The notes: generated by a model from the letters alone, not told the origin. DNA of 64,000 nucleotides from Lunularia cruciata (GCA_948567375.1 OX419756.1:71438333-71502332), one strand, 5' to 3'. Shown: positions 33,648 through 47,618, counted from the stretch's first letter. Translations and numbers: made by a program.

Positions 33648-36600
33648 CTATTTATTCTTCGGGCTTTCCTCTTCTTCAAGCTCGTCAAACTCCCATCCCT
33701 CCGTCTCGCCCTTAGGGGAATCTTTGTCTTCTTTATCTTCTTCTGTACTTTCGGTTGGAGCCGACTCCCTCACCTCCACCCTAGCACTAGTCACCTCCTC
33801 TTTGGCGACAGCTTGAGCACGTGACTCTTTCATTGAGCTACTTTTTGTTGTAGCCGACTTTATCTGCGCCCCTGTCTCAATGACCTGAGCCCTGGCCTTT
33901 TCTAACATAGCTCGCCCTTGCTGAATGGCCTTCTTCTCAATCTCCATCTCTGGTCTCTGTCGAGCCTCGTACTGTTGTCCCAGTATTGTTACGGCTTCAA
34001 ACGCTTTACTCAATTTCACCTCAGCTTCGTTCTTCTCCCTGACCAGCATAACAGTGACATGGTTCGGAAGGTCATACTGGTAACTTAGTATTAAGTCTGC
34101 AGTTTTCTCTGTTGTTTCATGAAAACGAGATGGGACGTACAAAATGCTATCAAGGAGAAAAGAAAAACGGTTTATGTATGATAGCAAATCTAAATAACTT
34201 ACTCTCCCTCTTCTTTTTGATATGCTTGTACTTCTTCTTCAAGCTGTGCTATCAACTTCAGGGTCTTCTCCACCTGCGCACACCATGGATTCGTTATCCT
34301 TACAGGCTTCTGACGACTACAACCAAGCTAAATGGTATTCCTAAACTAGCAATGAGAGAAATTCTTAAAGCGCGTGGCAGATATGCCGTACTTGACTCTC
34401 AGTCTCCAAGTAGTTGTCCTGAGTTTTCCGAATTGCTCGGACGATATCAGGAATTACTCCCTCCATTCCCAGGTCTGCCACATTCGATCTACGAATTTCC
34501 AGATCATGAAAGATTTTCAGTGAGTATTCAGTAATCTAAGCACAACCAAAGCACAGAAGGCTCCGCAAGATTGTAGGCAGTGTCCGAGTGTGAACGTTCG
34601 TTTACTTTCGGTGTAGAGGGTGGAGTAGAATCAAGAAGATACATACTCGCCCACAGGTGAAACTAATTGAATGAACTAGGTCTTGAGGAGAATGTAAAGG
34701 CTTGCACGCCGAACACTCAGCAACCACCTCGCAACAAACCGGATGCAGTGGAAGATTTGTACGTACTTCTTTTGTCTTAAAATCTCAAGTTCTTCTGCAC
34801 AGAAGGTCAATCTCTTAAGAAGCAGCGCCAACTCCTCCTGTTCAACACGATGAAACGATAGCAGCTCAGGAAAATGAAACATGAGAGACTACAATGGAGA
34901 TTATCGGACTATCCGGAACCCCATCGATGTACTAGAGAAAGGCCTGCTGAAGGACATTACGAGGCAAAATCAACTGACTGAAGGGACATCATGATTTAAG
35001 CAATTTTCTGACTCCAAAACTACTATTTCAATGTCTTTGAACTGTGGGCTACAGAACGTTTCGCACCATCAACATCGCATTTTGATGGAATGATAGTCTC
35101 ATCCAGCAGATTGAAAGAGTAGTGCTGCACAATTTAGTGGAAAGAAGTGTAGCAATAATTTCAGATGCAACTTGTCATCTAGTATGAGTACTTAATGTAT
35201 GGTACCAATATAACGGTAGGATAAGTTTTTCATATGCACCTGACGGTATGCCAAGTTGATGGCAGCAATCTGCAGAAACTGCTGTTTAGACTCCTCCCAT
35301 GAAGCCCTTCATTTCAAGCAACATAACAAAATGATGAGAACAGTTGCGGGTCACAACTACATAATTAAGATTGGGCAATTCAAGCCTGGTAACTTTTTCA
35401 GCACACAATTTGCCATGGTTGTCACTTTTAAAGCAGCGGCTAATAGTGCACAATACTGCAGGAAAGCCAAAGATTGTGTCCGAGAGTGGAAGTCTTCTTA
35501 ACATACTCTATCTCCTTTACTTTCTGTTCCAGAGATGCTGACTGGAGCACCCAAGTATCCTCCAAGAAGTTAACCCAAGTACTAGCAACGCTTGCTTCGG
35601 TTTTGCATGCATTGATTGATCTTGACAGCTCTTCTTCCTGATTACACAACGAGTTCAAGGGTCAAGACAGTCAGATTCCTCGGTAAGACCACAAGAATCA
35701 GTGTATATTCCAGATGATAAGATTAATTTGATCTAGCTGACGACTGTTCCTCACTCATCAAGGGAGAACTGGAAGTCAGCACATAAAAGAACATACCGAA
35801 CAAAGGGTGCTTCCGATACAGAACGTTAGCGGTCTGAATAGCTAAAAGTATTAGATAGAAGGCTGCACCGTTAAGTCTTGTAGATTGTAAAGAAGCAGCC
35901 AGCAATCCCTTAAATATGTCAATGTTACACCCGTCATGAGACAGTCCCAATATCTTGGGGATATAAAAAGCTTCCAGCTCAATGCTTGATCAATATCAAC
36001 CAAGCTGCCAGTATTAGTCTAGACAATTCTACCGTACGGCTGAGCAAGGAGAATATGGTCTATACCTTGATCGATAGATGAGCAACGATATTGCTGCTCG
36101 CTACGTCAAACTGTTCTTTCTCTTCCTGGATATTGATGTGTCGCACCGTTGCTGCTGCTAGTGCTGCCTTGACCTGAGAGATCCACAGCGTAATCAGAAT
36201 CCTGCGGTCTACATCATGTGACGGTATATTGGGAAATGAGAATAGAAACCGTTCAAAGAACGAGCAATCATGATCCCATTAAAAGTGCATATGTGCATAA
36301 AGTAAATTGGGAAATTTCAATGAAATGATCGAATTAACAGAAAATAACTGAAAGGAACACGCAGAAACTTGTTAAACAACGTGTGTAAACGAAAAGGTGT
36401 AATCAAAGGATGGAGAGGAATGGAAATGCAGAGTAACGCCATCGATCGAAAGGAAGGTAAACACCGAACGAATTGTAAATTGAAGACCCTAAAGTAGCCG
36501 AAGGAGCCGTTCGAATTGTAATTTAAGACCCTAAGAGTGGCCAACGGACAGGGGAAGAGCCGTTAGGAGGAAACGGCGGACGAGCTAGGCGTTAAGGGAC

Positions 36601-39600
36601 TGGATATGGGGACATGAGAGAAGAAGCTGTTCGCAGATCCAGAACTCCTTAAATGCAAATAAAATGCAGATGAAATGTGAACATGATATTGGATATAGGT
36701 AGGTGAGAGCAGAAGCCTTCCTAGAAACGGGTGATCCCGAACTCATTAAATGCATATGATCCGGTAACCAAGATATACTTTCTGCACCGTGCTAGAATAG
36801 TGATAAATGCGGATTGTAGTATGCATCGAATGTAACCTGAAGCGAAGGCATAATTGCAACAAATCGAGAACAACATATATCTAAAGGACTAATAAACAAC
36901 TTGAAACGATAACAGCTATTCAAACGAATTCGAGATATATAAAACATTGTGTAATTGACCACCAGTAAACAGTGCATGAACGATGAAAATGAAACTGTAG
37001 GCTCGAGTCGGGTAGGAACACTGGAGGTCGAAAGTCATGAATGAACCATGAAGCAGGCAACGAGCGAAGGGAAAAATAATAGGGAGGGAATTAGCTGGGG
37101 AAGGGAGGAGTGGAACAATGCGGGAGCTTAGTGGATGGTGCTTCTGCAGAGAGATAGTGTAGCAGTGTAACGAGAGGGAGGCGAAAGAGGACAGGATATA
37201 AAGGTATATGAGAGCAGAAGCCGTTCTGGGAACGGGTTATCCAGAACTCATGAAGTGCAAATGATCGGTAAGCAAGATGTACATGATTCACAACGCTAGA
37301 ATAGTGAGAAATCCATAAAGTAGAATGCATCGACTGTAACCTGAAGCAAAGGCATAATTGAGAGGGTATATAGGTATCCGAAAAGAGATGCCGTTCTGGG
37401 AACGGGGTATCCAGAACTCATGAGGTGCACATGATCGATAAGCAAAATGTACATAATTGACAATGCTAGAATAGTGAGAAATCCATAAGGTAGAATGCAT
37501 CGAATGTAACTTGAAGCAAAGCCATAATTGAAACAAATTGAGAATAACATATGGCTAACAGACTAGTAAACCACCATGAAATTGAGAACTCTATGCAAAC
37601 AACTGCGAGAAATAGGTAACGCTATGTAAAAGACTGCCAGTAAGCAGTGCATGAACGATAAAAATAAAAAACTTGGGCTGGAGTCGGGTAGGAACACTGT
37701 ATACACAAGAGGTCCCATGAATCGGGCAAAGAGTGAAGGAAAAATAATAGGGAGGGAATTAGCTGGGGAATGGAGGAGTGGAACAATTCAAGAGCTATAG
37801 GATGGTGTGGCTGCAGAAACCAGTCGAAGTGTAACAGGGTAACGAGGGCGAAGCGAAAAAGGACAGGATATAAAGTATATCACAACAAGCGCTATGGACG
37901 CTTGAGTCCTGAGACGCTAAACAGCAAAGGGGAAGCAGAAGGCGCCCATAGTAAACCTTCACGAAAACACCTGCGACTTCATCAGTGCCGCACGCAGTGC
38001 CGAATTGAGAGGGTATATGCGTGTTGGTATCCTGGACAGATCTGTTCATGTTTATGGTAGATTGGCAACATATCTCTTTAATAGCTACAAATTGCCTTCT
38101 AGTTTCAAACTGTGAAGGACCTTCACATTTCCAAATCTCACATGCCTTAATTTAGCACTAGGTTCAAAGGCACTCCACATTCATTTCTCTGACAATGTAT
38201 GAACGGGTCCTACGAGGAGATAACCAGATCAAAACTTACATCCGCCAATTCAGCTTCTAGCGCTTGCCTTCGTTTGTCCAATTCCCGAACTTCCCCAGCC
38301 ACAACCTATAGACGTTACATCGTGTGGGGAGATAGTCAACACAGTAAGACACCTGTTGTACTTATAACAAGTTCAAATCTGGTGTTGGTAGCAACCAAGA
38401 ATGAAGATTAGAGTGAACACTGTACCTTCCTTGCTTGGAGGGAAAGGAAAGTGAACATATATCCTATGTCGATGATCATTGACCTTACTAGGACTTACTA
38501 GGTTGTGTGATGACAAACAGGCCTATAGAGGCAAGAGTCAGGTTTCAGTGGGTGTGACCATTTGTTAAAGGAATTCAACAAGGCTTAAAGCTACGACTGT
38601 GTATCACAGTAGTAGCTTTAAGCCGTTCACACCCACTAAAACCTCACTCTTGCCTCAGTAAGCCTGTTTGTCAAAACTTGCACCCTGGGTGATCTGTCCC
38701 CATAACACAAAAGCATCACACACCAGCGCTTACTGCTGATAAGTGGAATCCTGTATTATAGCAAGATTACCTTCTCCGCTTCTGTTACTTCTAATGCTTT
38801 GGCTACGCGGTAGTTCACAGCATCTAGCTTTTGCTGCCTGCGCCAGAAACAGGAAAAGTGTGGATGAGCACCTAAACAGAAAAAGCGAAGATGAGATATC
38901 TAGTTAACCACCAACCGTTAGCCATGGGATGGACTTCACCAACAGGAATCTCCATCTCAACTGCACTTAGTAATTCTAGCCTCTCAAGTCCTAATGGTCG
39001 TACATAAGCTATATCCCTTGTCTACACTAGTTCTACTAGACCTCAACCTGAAGCTTCGGGCCATAGGACTGCAGTGCCTCCTATGCCGGAGTCTTTAACA
39101 ATCTTTAGGATTGGCCAGGCTTACCCGTGGCTGCTGAAATGCTGGCCTGGGCACAGCAAAGACAAGTTTTCTCGATACAATAATCAAGTTCGATGGCATA
39201 TTTGCCCCAAGAGTAGGCATGAGCCGAACTTACCGGTTCTTATGGATTTGCTTCTCTGTCTCATCAGAAGAATGGTTGAGAGCAACAGTAAGCTCCTTCA
39301 GCGTCTCAACCTGTAAGTAGAGTTTTATAGATGGATTCCAGTTATCTCACGTCCTCAAGCTGATTGAAAGTCGGTACATGGTCATCTAACCATCTCAATA
39401 TATTTCACTCAAATTAGCAAGCATGCTGATGCTTACCTTGCGGGAACGCTCTTCTGGAGTATCTCCTTGGTGTAACACGGACGCTTTCTTTTGCAGACAT
39501 AGACGGAGCCGCACTTGGAGCTGAATGATATCAGCGGTGGTGTTGCTTTCCTGATACACAAAGCAAACCAACGAAAAGCTCGTGTTACGTTACGCTTAAA

Positions 39601-42600
39601 CTGAAAGGGAAAAAATATAAAATATAAAACTGAACCAAACTTTCATTCAGTTATTTGACAGTCAGCAAGAGCCAGGTCCCCTATTGATACCTTGATACAG
39701 CAGGTAGGATACAAAGCGACGGAAAGAGAACAGATGTCGAGGAAAGGCAAGATCCACAAAAATAGCTCGCACTTCAGGATATACGAAGAATGACCTCCAT
39801 GCGGTTGAAGGCAGTTTTATATACTCTCACGTGGGATACTATAGGAAAGGGGGAGGCCATGGTATAAGTAATAAATATAGAACCCTTTCATTCCAAGACG
39901 ATTTCATACCCACGTAGGGCTGGACAGGACATGACATAGTATCCAAGGTATGAAAATTAAATCTCCCATAGCTGTCATTGACACACATGGGGAGCTAAGT
40001 CTCCTGTTGGTCCTATATACCTGCAGAAGAGGATTAGTGATAGCAGGAGTAAACTCGACAATTGGCAAAGCCTAGTGTAAAGTTTGCACCTGCAGACGAC
40101 GTTAAGTTTCAACAAGTGTTACCTCCAGGATAAGCGATTAGAGTCAGTTGTGCAGCGGTATCAGCAGTAATTACTTCATGGTTTCATTACATAGATAACG
40201 AAACGTCCTAAACCCCATGAACCTGTATATAATGACCGGGATTCAGGTAGGGCATGTATTGCTGGAAAGACAGTCCTGGTCCAAAGCGAAGGTGCTACTT
40301 GCACGAGAGAGATGGCGAAAACAGGGGAACATGAAAAAGTTTGATGCTGCACGCCGGTGAGTTGAGAACAACGTGGCATCAGCAAAGACTTCTTCTACTT
40401 CTTACACTAGTAAAAGAGAACTGAAAGTAACAACTCAAAGAACTGATTAACCACTAGTGCCTACAATTTGGTCAAACACACTCTATGAAAGCGGCTTGTA
40501 ATATGCTGCCGTCCAGATTGTCATTTGAGAAAGCAATGGATGCGAAAGAGATGGGACAAGAATCGCACCAGACCAGGCCTAGGTGGTTGCATGATTCCGC
40601 TTTCATCATTCACTCCAAGAGCACCTCCTTTTTCTAGAATCTGGTGCTGAAGAGATGCTATCTCAGAATCTAATCTGGAATATCATGCCCACAGGAGTAC
40701 AGCTTAGGAAGCTAGATGGTCCAATGGTATCAAACAATTGTCAAACCTGGTGGACCGCGTGATGGAATCCCAATCTTAAAATATGTTCAACCCCTATTTG
40801 TTCAGTGACGGCTTGACGAGACTACCAGCATTCAACTTGTACAGGCGAGCATAAAGCGCAGATATTTTTATGCATGGTCAAGGTTTGCTGAACAAGTCAA
40901 CTGAGAACTGGACTTCTCCAATTGAAAGAGTGTGTTTCCTCCAAACATAAACAAGTAATCAGGATCTCAAAGCTGTGGCTTTGTTTCCGGATCTCAAAGA
41001 AAAAGCTCTCCATACTACTCAAGTTCAAGATATGAGACGAATTCACACGATCCAATCATCTAACAGAGAAACTCAGCTGATCCGAAAACTGCTGAGTTAC
41101 AATCTACAAAAGAGCCCAATAACAGCTCAAGACAAATTTGTCCGTCCCGTCACCTCACAGCTCCTGTTGACTGTCCTGTTCTCTTATATGAGAAGATAAA
41201 CAGATAATCAAGTCCTAAGAGAACTCGTGCCATTACTACACAGTAAGGCCATGTTTCCGGCATCATAGGAACGACAACCAAAATGGCAACTCACTGTGCA
41301 AATACTCTTATAGGCGGACATCTTTCACCTTGCTGTGGGGTATCTAGCGTGACAACAGGACCAAAAAGAGCTTACTGTATACCTTTCCACCTCCGGATTA
41401 AGTTTCAAGCCAGTGACCGCGTCCCGAACCATCTGAAATAGCTCTTCCCTCTTCATCTGAGACAACGAGAGAACGACATGTTCTTGAGTATCTTACACGC
41501 AGTTTCAACAATGACCCGCACAAGGCTGACCATACGATAGGACTGGCTTGCGTATATTATAATACCGTAATGGTAACATTGAACTGGGGACGAGGGGGAC
41601 AAATTACCAGTACTTCATCCACATATGTGGAAGATGACTTGGCCAAATCTTGAATGCTGCTGATAATAGCATTATGCAGCTCCTGACCTCCGTTAAGGCA
41701 TAATCTACATTAGCGTCAGGGACTCTGTAAGGTTATAGTACGTTGCCTCCTCTGTACAAGTTCTTTCCATGGATACTCCATGAAATCCACTATCATTAAA
41801 CCATCAGACCCACTCATTTTCTCACCATTTTATGAGCCAGAAGAAATAACCAATTCACAAACCGACTTTTTATTTTAAACCCTGTCCCCAAAGTTGCACG
41901 AGTATACACCTCTCTGCAAACGTAACCTGCATGGAGTGGTCATCTCGTTGAGAGCATATGTCTAGGCATCACGTCTTCAGATAGGGGCCAAGGGAAAGAA
42001 GGTATCTTGTTAGTCGGAGGAAAGGATTCTTGAACTTAGTCTGAACCTGCCGGACTAACTAAGTCGACCAAATAACAAACAATAGCACCGAGGAGCTTCT
42101 TATAAGGAGCAAGGCATATGGCACGGGCTTCGTAGAGTAGCACCGAAAAAGTTGTGAAATTACGATACTTGATTAAATGTCGAAGCAGTATCATATGGCG
42201 ATTCCTTTCCTGACTGACAGAGGATACTTTAAAACTACAAAGCTGTCTCTATCTGTTTTGCAACTGCATCAAGAAAACAACCTATATGTCGCTGGACACA
42301 ACCTCTAGCTACCTATTCTCATCTCAGTATCCTCAAAACGTGGCATGTGCACAATCTGCAACAGGAAAACATGAGACAAGTAGTTTCTTCAACACAAATG
42401 GTGATAAGTAATCTCCGCACGTACCCAAAGATCTCCAAAAGCATACTAATCTCCTCTTCTTCGGGCGCCTCTAGGATCTGCTCATAACAAATAAGATAAT
42501 TCACTGAGATGTGGTCGTCGAATCCTCATGTAAATAGAGCAACAAAATCACAAACCTCCCAGATTTAAAACCAGTACTCAGGCTCTGCAAAGTGCAAATT

Positions 42601-44696
42601 GAAAACTTGTAGAGTGTGAAACACGATCAACTCAATACTTTCTATACGAGTACTGAAACAGGATCTTCGTTCTCTGTATTCACTCACTCTGTACTACTCT
42701 GTGTTCTGAATTTCTGTGGATCCGATGATACAGCATGTACTTCGCACATTTTTATAACGAACCATACACTTGCATGAATGACGGATCCAAGTGTTGGTTT
42801 TGATCTTTGCTACAATCAAGAATTCTCATTTCTTGGAACAAAGCGAAAAGTAGACCAAGTTAATCTGATGAATTTGCGTGTAATTATATCAAATTAAAGT
42901 TTTTCTTTTCATTCGCGCGTACTTGATAAAACATAAAACTGAAACACGGGAAACAGCATAGTTTCTTGAGAAAAAACCTCACCAAAGATGTAACAATATT
43001 CTCCAACGCATGACTTCGAAGGAACACATCTCTGAAGTTGAGTGGTTCTCCGCCTGTATCAGAGTCAAAGAACAGGACCTGCAAGTGACAGGAGAAATCT
43101 CATCTTCTGTTCAAAGCCACACAGATCCACGTCACTAGCAAGCGACAGATCACCCAACTTCCAGACTATCGCCTAAGAACTGCTGGAAATGGAAACTGGA
43201 GGGGAAAACTTGTGACATAAGAGCACCCGGATGATACACAATACCATATTGTGTGAAGAACTATGGCAGTCCGTGAAAAGCAAGAATTCTCGCGAGTTAC
43301 TCTCTAAGAGCTGTCCAAACGGTAGGTTGTGAAAAAGTGCAAGGTGGGCTATTCCTTTTGAGCCACCATCAACTACTCCTGAAAGGGTGAAGTAGGAGGG
43401 CGTTTAACTTGCAGAAAGCTACTCTTGTAGGTGTGACCTTTATCACCCCTTTAGCAAATGCCAAGGAAGGGGTTGCAGAGAACCTACGTTTTGCCTACTC
43501 GTGGAACAAGCATACCGTCCATGGAAGGCACATAAATGACCTAGTCTCATGCCAAGCTCTCCCTGGAGATCGTGAGCTAGACTCAGCGGGCAAACCAGAG
43601 TCCAAAGTACAAGACCATAAATTACCATAGACGCTCGTCTTGGCGAAAGACCTGGCTCGCTAGAGTCCAAGGAATTCCTTGGTGAGCCTGAACCATCTAG
43701 AGAGCCATGAAAACTTTCGCGTCTTGAGGGTTGCTTCGTCTCTTTGTCAATATCTTTCAGGGCTCCCAGCCATCTTATTAGGGCCTGCTTCCGTTCCTCG
43801 CCCCGAGAACTGAGAGCAACTTCATCCAGCCTTTTGACAGCATGTTTGAAGTTGTTCAGATTTCGCCCTGACTGCAAGAACAAAGACGAGGTCCATTCAG
43901 GGATTGTAAAATATTGTCGAAGTCAGCTTGCAGGAACATTCACTCAGACTCAACTGCGAGAATACAAGTTGCATCACGACATAGGTGCTCGGAAACATGA
44001 ATTTTAGGAGCTTAATTACAAGGGCTAGGAAAAGTGATCCATGCTCCTTATGGCCAACGGAACACTGTATAGCAATTTATACTCTGAGACCTGGGTGTGA
44101 CAGAAGTATAAAATCATAAAAAATATCATAACATTGCAGGCTAACACTGACTCAAAGGCTACACCTCATTCAGGAAATCAGGGGGCGTTTCAAATGTGAA
44201 GTCATTGTCTCGCGAGTAAGCGTCACAATCACTTGAAATCTGTGGGGATGGCCCCTTCAAGCTTCTGGTACAATTAAGCGAATAAAAGAGTTGATGAAGA
44301 TAGATCCTCAAAAAGATCACACCTTCCACGATTCTGAACGAAGAATACGTTTCGGAACACAATAGGTGGAACGCATTCCGGAAAATTTCACACCTGAGCT
44401 GAGCTGAAAACAAGTCTATGGAGGGAAGAAGCAATTGATCTAAAGATTTTGATCTGAATTTTTCACGTTGGTAGTTGGTAGTTTAGTCATTAGAAACAGC
44501 AAGATCAGCTCTGATTAGAAAGAGTGGGCTTCAGTACCAGGCGGTCCTGCACAATCTTGGCTCCACCTGCCACCGCATGACCTGCTTGCTGATACACGGA
44601 TCCCGCATAAGTCCTCACAGTCTTGGTCAGATTTGGCCCTAGATTTTTTCCTCCAACCTCTGCAGCTTTATTGAACGCTGATTTGAGCCACGACAT
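33648..44696 (-). CDS. plant coiled-coil protein, 749 aa, 18 exons, function unknown
   Basis: Exons in transcript order: 44538-44696, 43626-43871, 42983-43078, 42425-42477, 41608-41704, 41383-41456, 40569-40674, 39437-39550, 39234-39310, 38771-38837, 38240-38305, 36066-36173, 35507-35637, 35240-35306, 34763-34837, 34392-34535, 34203-34273, 33648-34146. All introns are GT-AG, phases agree, and the sum is 2250 nt (749 codons plus stop). The protein starts MSWLKSAFNKAAEVGG, has LYS/ARG-rich SPRRAS (~130), LFFDSDTGGEPLNFRDVFL (~137-155), FGLCLNGGQELHNA, then long charged heptad-like helices, NFLEDTWVLQ, and an acidic tail ending EEESPKNK. I recognise the arrangement from a conserved land-plant family usually annotated as golgin- or myosin-like; its function I cannot state. 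No signal peptide or membrane segment. Least certain junctions: exon 13/14 (acceptor AAG) and the donor of exon 15. Confidence 0.82.
36600..37880. repeat. tandem repeat array inside intron 11 of the coiled-coil gene
   Basis: A ~165 bp unit (GAGAGCAGAAGCC ... CCAGAACTCAT ... GCTAGAATAGTGA.AAAT ... AATGCATCGA.TGTAAC.TGAAGC.AAGGCATAATTG) occurs at about 36690-36858, 37194-37353 and 37362-37530, with a partial copy near 36601-36660. Two further blocks are duplicated in the same order: ending GAGTCGGGTAGGAACACTG (36859-37023, 37531-37700) and starting AATAATAGGGAGGGAATTAGC (37075, 37744). Overall this is a ~670 bp tandem duplication with an extra copy of its first part. Confidence 0.85.
38511..38673. 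repeat. foldback element / long hairpin in intron 10
   Basis: Outer arms of ~48 bp (38511-38558 and 38626-38673) pair with a few mismatches: TGACAAACAGGC...GAGGCAAGAGT...AGTGGGTGTGA against its complement. Inner arms of 20 bp (38582-38601, 38605-38624: GGCTTAAAGCTAC.ACTGTG) pair with one mismatch around a 3-base loop. A 23-base insert on the left side (38559-38581) can itself form a small stem. It may be a MITE-like insertion or a small-RNA hairpin. Confidence 0.8.
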
Positions 44697-45631
44697 CCTC
44701 TCCGACTAATCTTTCCCTCTGTATCGCTCACAATTGCTGAACCCGTCCCTTAACGAAATCGACGCACATTGGCAGGCAGCCTGGCAAGCTCCCAAGCTCC
44801 AGTCCTTCCACTTCAATTCCTACTTCCCAACTTCTACCACATCTTCTTTGGTGTTCTTCCTCCTAATCCTCTTCTTCCCAACGCGACCCGCATATGCTCA
44901 AGACTCAAAGACACACAGACACACACAGCCAGCAAGAATCCAACCACCTCATCCACTTCCTGTCCTTTCAAAGCATCTGGATTTCTACATATCTTTCTCT
45001 CATATCCAGCAGTAGACTTCAACACACTCCGATCGAAAATGCTCAGGGATTGTCACCACTTCCATCAGATCGCTCACCCTTTTCTCAAATACAATCCATC
45101 TCTGCTACTCCTTTTCCCTCGAGTCTTCTGTTCAGATGACCTGCCACGCCGGTAACCCGGAGTCTATCTCCCATCCTAAGTCAAAGACGGACGGAACCCT
45201 AGTAGTCATACCATGTTTCTTGTCCCTTCCCATACTGCATTATTCAGCCGGGGACGGAAAGATTGTGCAACGAATCCTGATCACGGCGATGGACGACGAG
45301 AGTTTCTATCCATTTTCCCGGTCTTTCCGTGCGACGCACGCAGTTTTCCAGCGGAGTCACACCCGGTTTGCATGACACTGACGTGCGGGCCTCCTACCAT
45401 GTCAGTGATCGAGGTCCATCTATGAACGGAAGGTCCTCCTACTGTACGACTGTGAGTGAGGGTCCACCCCGCTCCATCCCCAAAATCGAGGAGTTTTTGT
45501 GAGAAATTGACCATGCGTGACGAAATAAGTGGGACTTTACACACCGTCAGCTCCTGCATTCTCACATGGGCATAAGTTTAAATGAATGCCCATGAAACTT
45601 AGCGAGAGAGAAGCCGATCCAATAGAACACA
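44697..45631. promoter_or_regulatory. upstream region of the coiled-coil gene
   Basis: GC-rich relative to the window average. The start codon context on the - strand is GAGAGGATGTCG. Pyrimidine-rich stretches (CTTCTTCCC, ACACACAG repeats near 44911-44930) are present on the + strand. Several ORFs on both strands overlap here, none recognised. No clear TATA box was assigned. Confidence 0.4.
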
Positions 45632-45822
45632 AGAAAGATGTGAAGACCTTATCAAGTCCATACCAAGGAGAGACAAAAGATGCAGATAGAATGGAGCTAG
45701 GCTCCAATAGTATCTATATGAGAAATTTGTTATCAAGTCCATACCGAGGAGAGACAAAAGAGGTAGATAGAATGGGGCTAGGCCCCAATAGTATCGATAT
45801 GAGAAATTTGCTCAACCATATC
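45632..45822 (-). mobile_element. two tandem LINE-tail fragments
   Basis: A ~85 bp unit occurs twice (about 45645-45730 and 45730-45815): TCAAGTCCATACC.AGGAGAGACAAAAGA ... CTAG...CCAATAGTATC.ATATGAGAAATTTG. On the - strand it matches the 3' ends of the LINE-like elements at 51610-51700 and 56995-57060. The palindrome GGGGCTAGGCCCC (45775-45787) is kept in the second copy. Confidence 0.7.
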
Positions 45823-46029
45823 TAAAATATCCGAACTTTACAAATCGTACGATCTATCAACTATTAGAAAATCCGAATAAACATCACCATGAATAAACAT
45901 CACCATGAATGATTGCTCTCCCATGAAACTTAGCCGGACCTCACCCTTTCGGAGAATGTTTTATTTCAATTTGTAGAGATGGTTCTTCATTCTTGGTTCT
46001 TCTTCTACTTATAGTTCAGACGCGAAGAA

Positions 46030-46150
46030 GGGGAACCGCGTGTGATAACGAAGAAAGAGAGGAAGACTCTATCAAACCGACAAAGAAAAGACAAGGATAA
46101 AATAGGGATAAACCCCAATAGTATCGGTAGGAGGAATCTGCCCTGCAGAT
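46030..46150 (-). mobile_element. LINE-tail fragment
   Basis: The - strand order matches the other tails: GATTCCTCCTACCGATACTATTGGGG, then TCTTTTC, then GTCGGTTTGATAGAGTCTTCC. It is more diverged than the tandem pair 300 bp away. Confidence 0.6.
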
Positions 46151-47618
46151 TAGACCACCACAGGTAAAGCACTGCTGAGCGGACGTGTTCGCCCTCGATT
46201 CGATAAGATGAAAGTAATACAAAAGCCAGCAGCAGAGCTGAAGTACCCTCACGACGATAAGGAAACTTTTATGTCTTATATCTCGTCGATGTTTGATGGC
46301 ATTTGTTCCCGTCTACTTCACGTGCTTTTGAGTTGGCGGATTTTCCGTTGGTGATGCAAGTGTTAAGGTAGGCAGACCGGATACAGTAGATACTTTATTG
46401 GTTTCTTTAATTGTATGTGTTCTTTAGTAGTAAATAACTATAAAAGATTTATAAAAAGTAGCCTGAATTTGAAGACCAAAAGGCCAAGAGAAGAGGGGTG
46501 GAAATATTGGATGTCATAAAAAATCTACAAAAAGGATTTAGAAATGTTGTAAGTATTTAACCTGATAGCATTTTGTATGAGTTTCGGACCCTAACTCCTA
46601 TTACAGGTTCTATTCCAAATTTATTTTTCTTTCCCCCAACGACAAATTTCCAATGGGGATATGCTATAAAAATAATTTGGAGCACCATATAGAAGAAGGT
46701 TAAGGACGATATGTATAAGTGACTTTCTAATGTAGGTGGAAATTTGGAATTTAAACAACCAATGGAAATTAACTAAAAATGTCTCACAATCAAGAGGAGA
46801 ACGAACATCGAATACTTTCCATTTATGAGAGAAGTAAAGAAAACACTGCAATGGTAAGAGCGACACGAGAACAATGAAGTAGGTTAACATAAATATTCAC
46901 TCTGATTATTGTATATTATGCTATAATATATGTGCAAAAATCACACGGAATGCCTTATTATATTTTATAGTTGATTCTTGTACAAGTAATATCAAGGTAA
47001 GAAGATTGACTTTCTACAATGCAACCGTATAATCTGAAATATTCTACTTACTTACCTTTTAACCACGTTTATTTTACTTGTATCCTCCCTCTACCTTTCC
47101 TTATTGGCCACATATATAACATTCTTTATGCTCTATGGAATTATTCTCTTGTTTTTCTTAAAATTTAGTTTGCATAAAAATATGAATAAATTAAAAGATG
47201 TATTTTATCTAATTAATTATAAATTTACCCCCAATAATCTACCAACATTCACCAAATAATTCCTTACTAATTTCAAACTAAATGTATTAAATTAAATCTC
47301 ATGAGGATAATATCTTTACAATTTAATTTTGAAATTATTATAACTCTCATAATCAAGGTTCTATCAATATCCAGAATGCCTAATTTAAGAAAGAGACTTG
47401 AAGGTTAAGTCTAAATAGAAGCTCAAAGGCTAGAGCCTAAGACTGGAATTAGAGCACGGGTCTCAAATGAGATGCAATAGATAAATGTGAGTCTTTACAT
47501 GTTTAGGGATATAACTACTAACATACAGTTTCCAATGATCTTTACCTTCTTGACAGGCCTTAATCAATTAGTTCATACGTACTAACCTAAGATATAATTA
47601 GGCATAGAAGATTATACC

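Noticed and set aside
45281-45565. 94-codon - strand ORF upstream of the coiled-coil gene
   Set aside because: No recognisable domain, no partner exons, in GC-richer DNA where long chance ORFs are expected.
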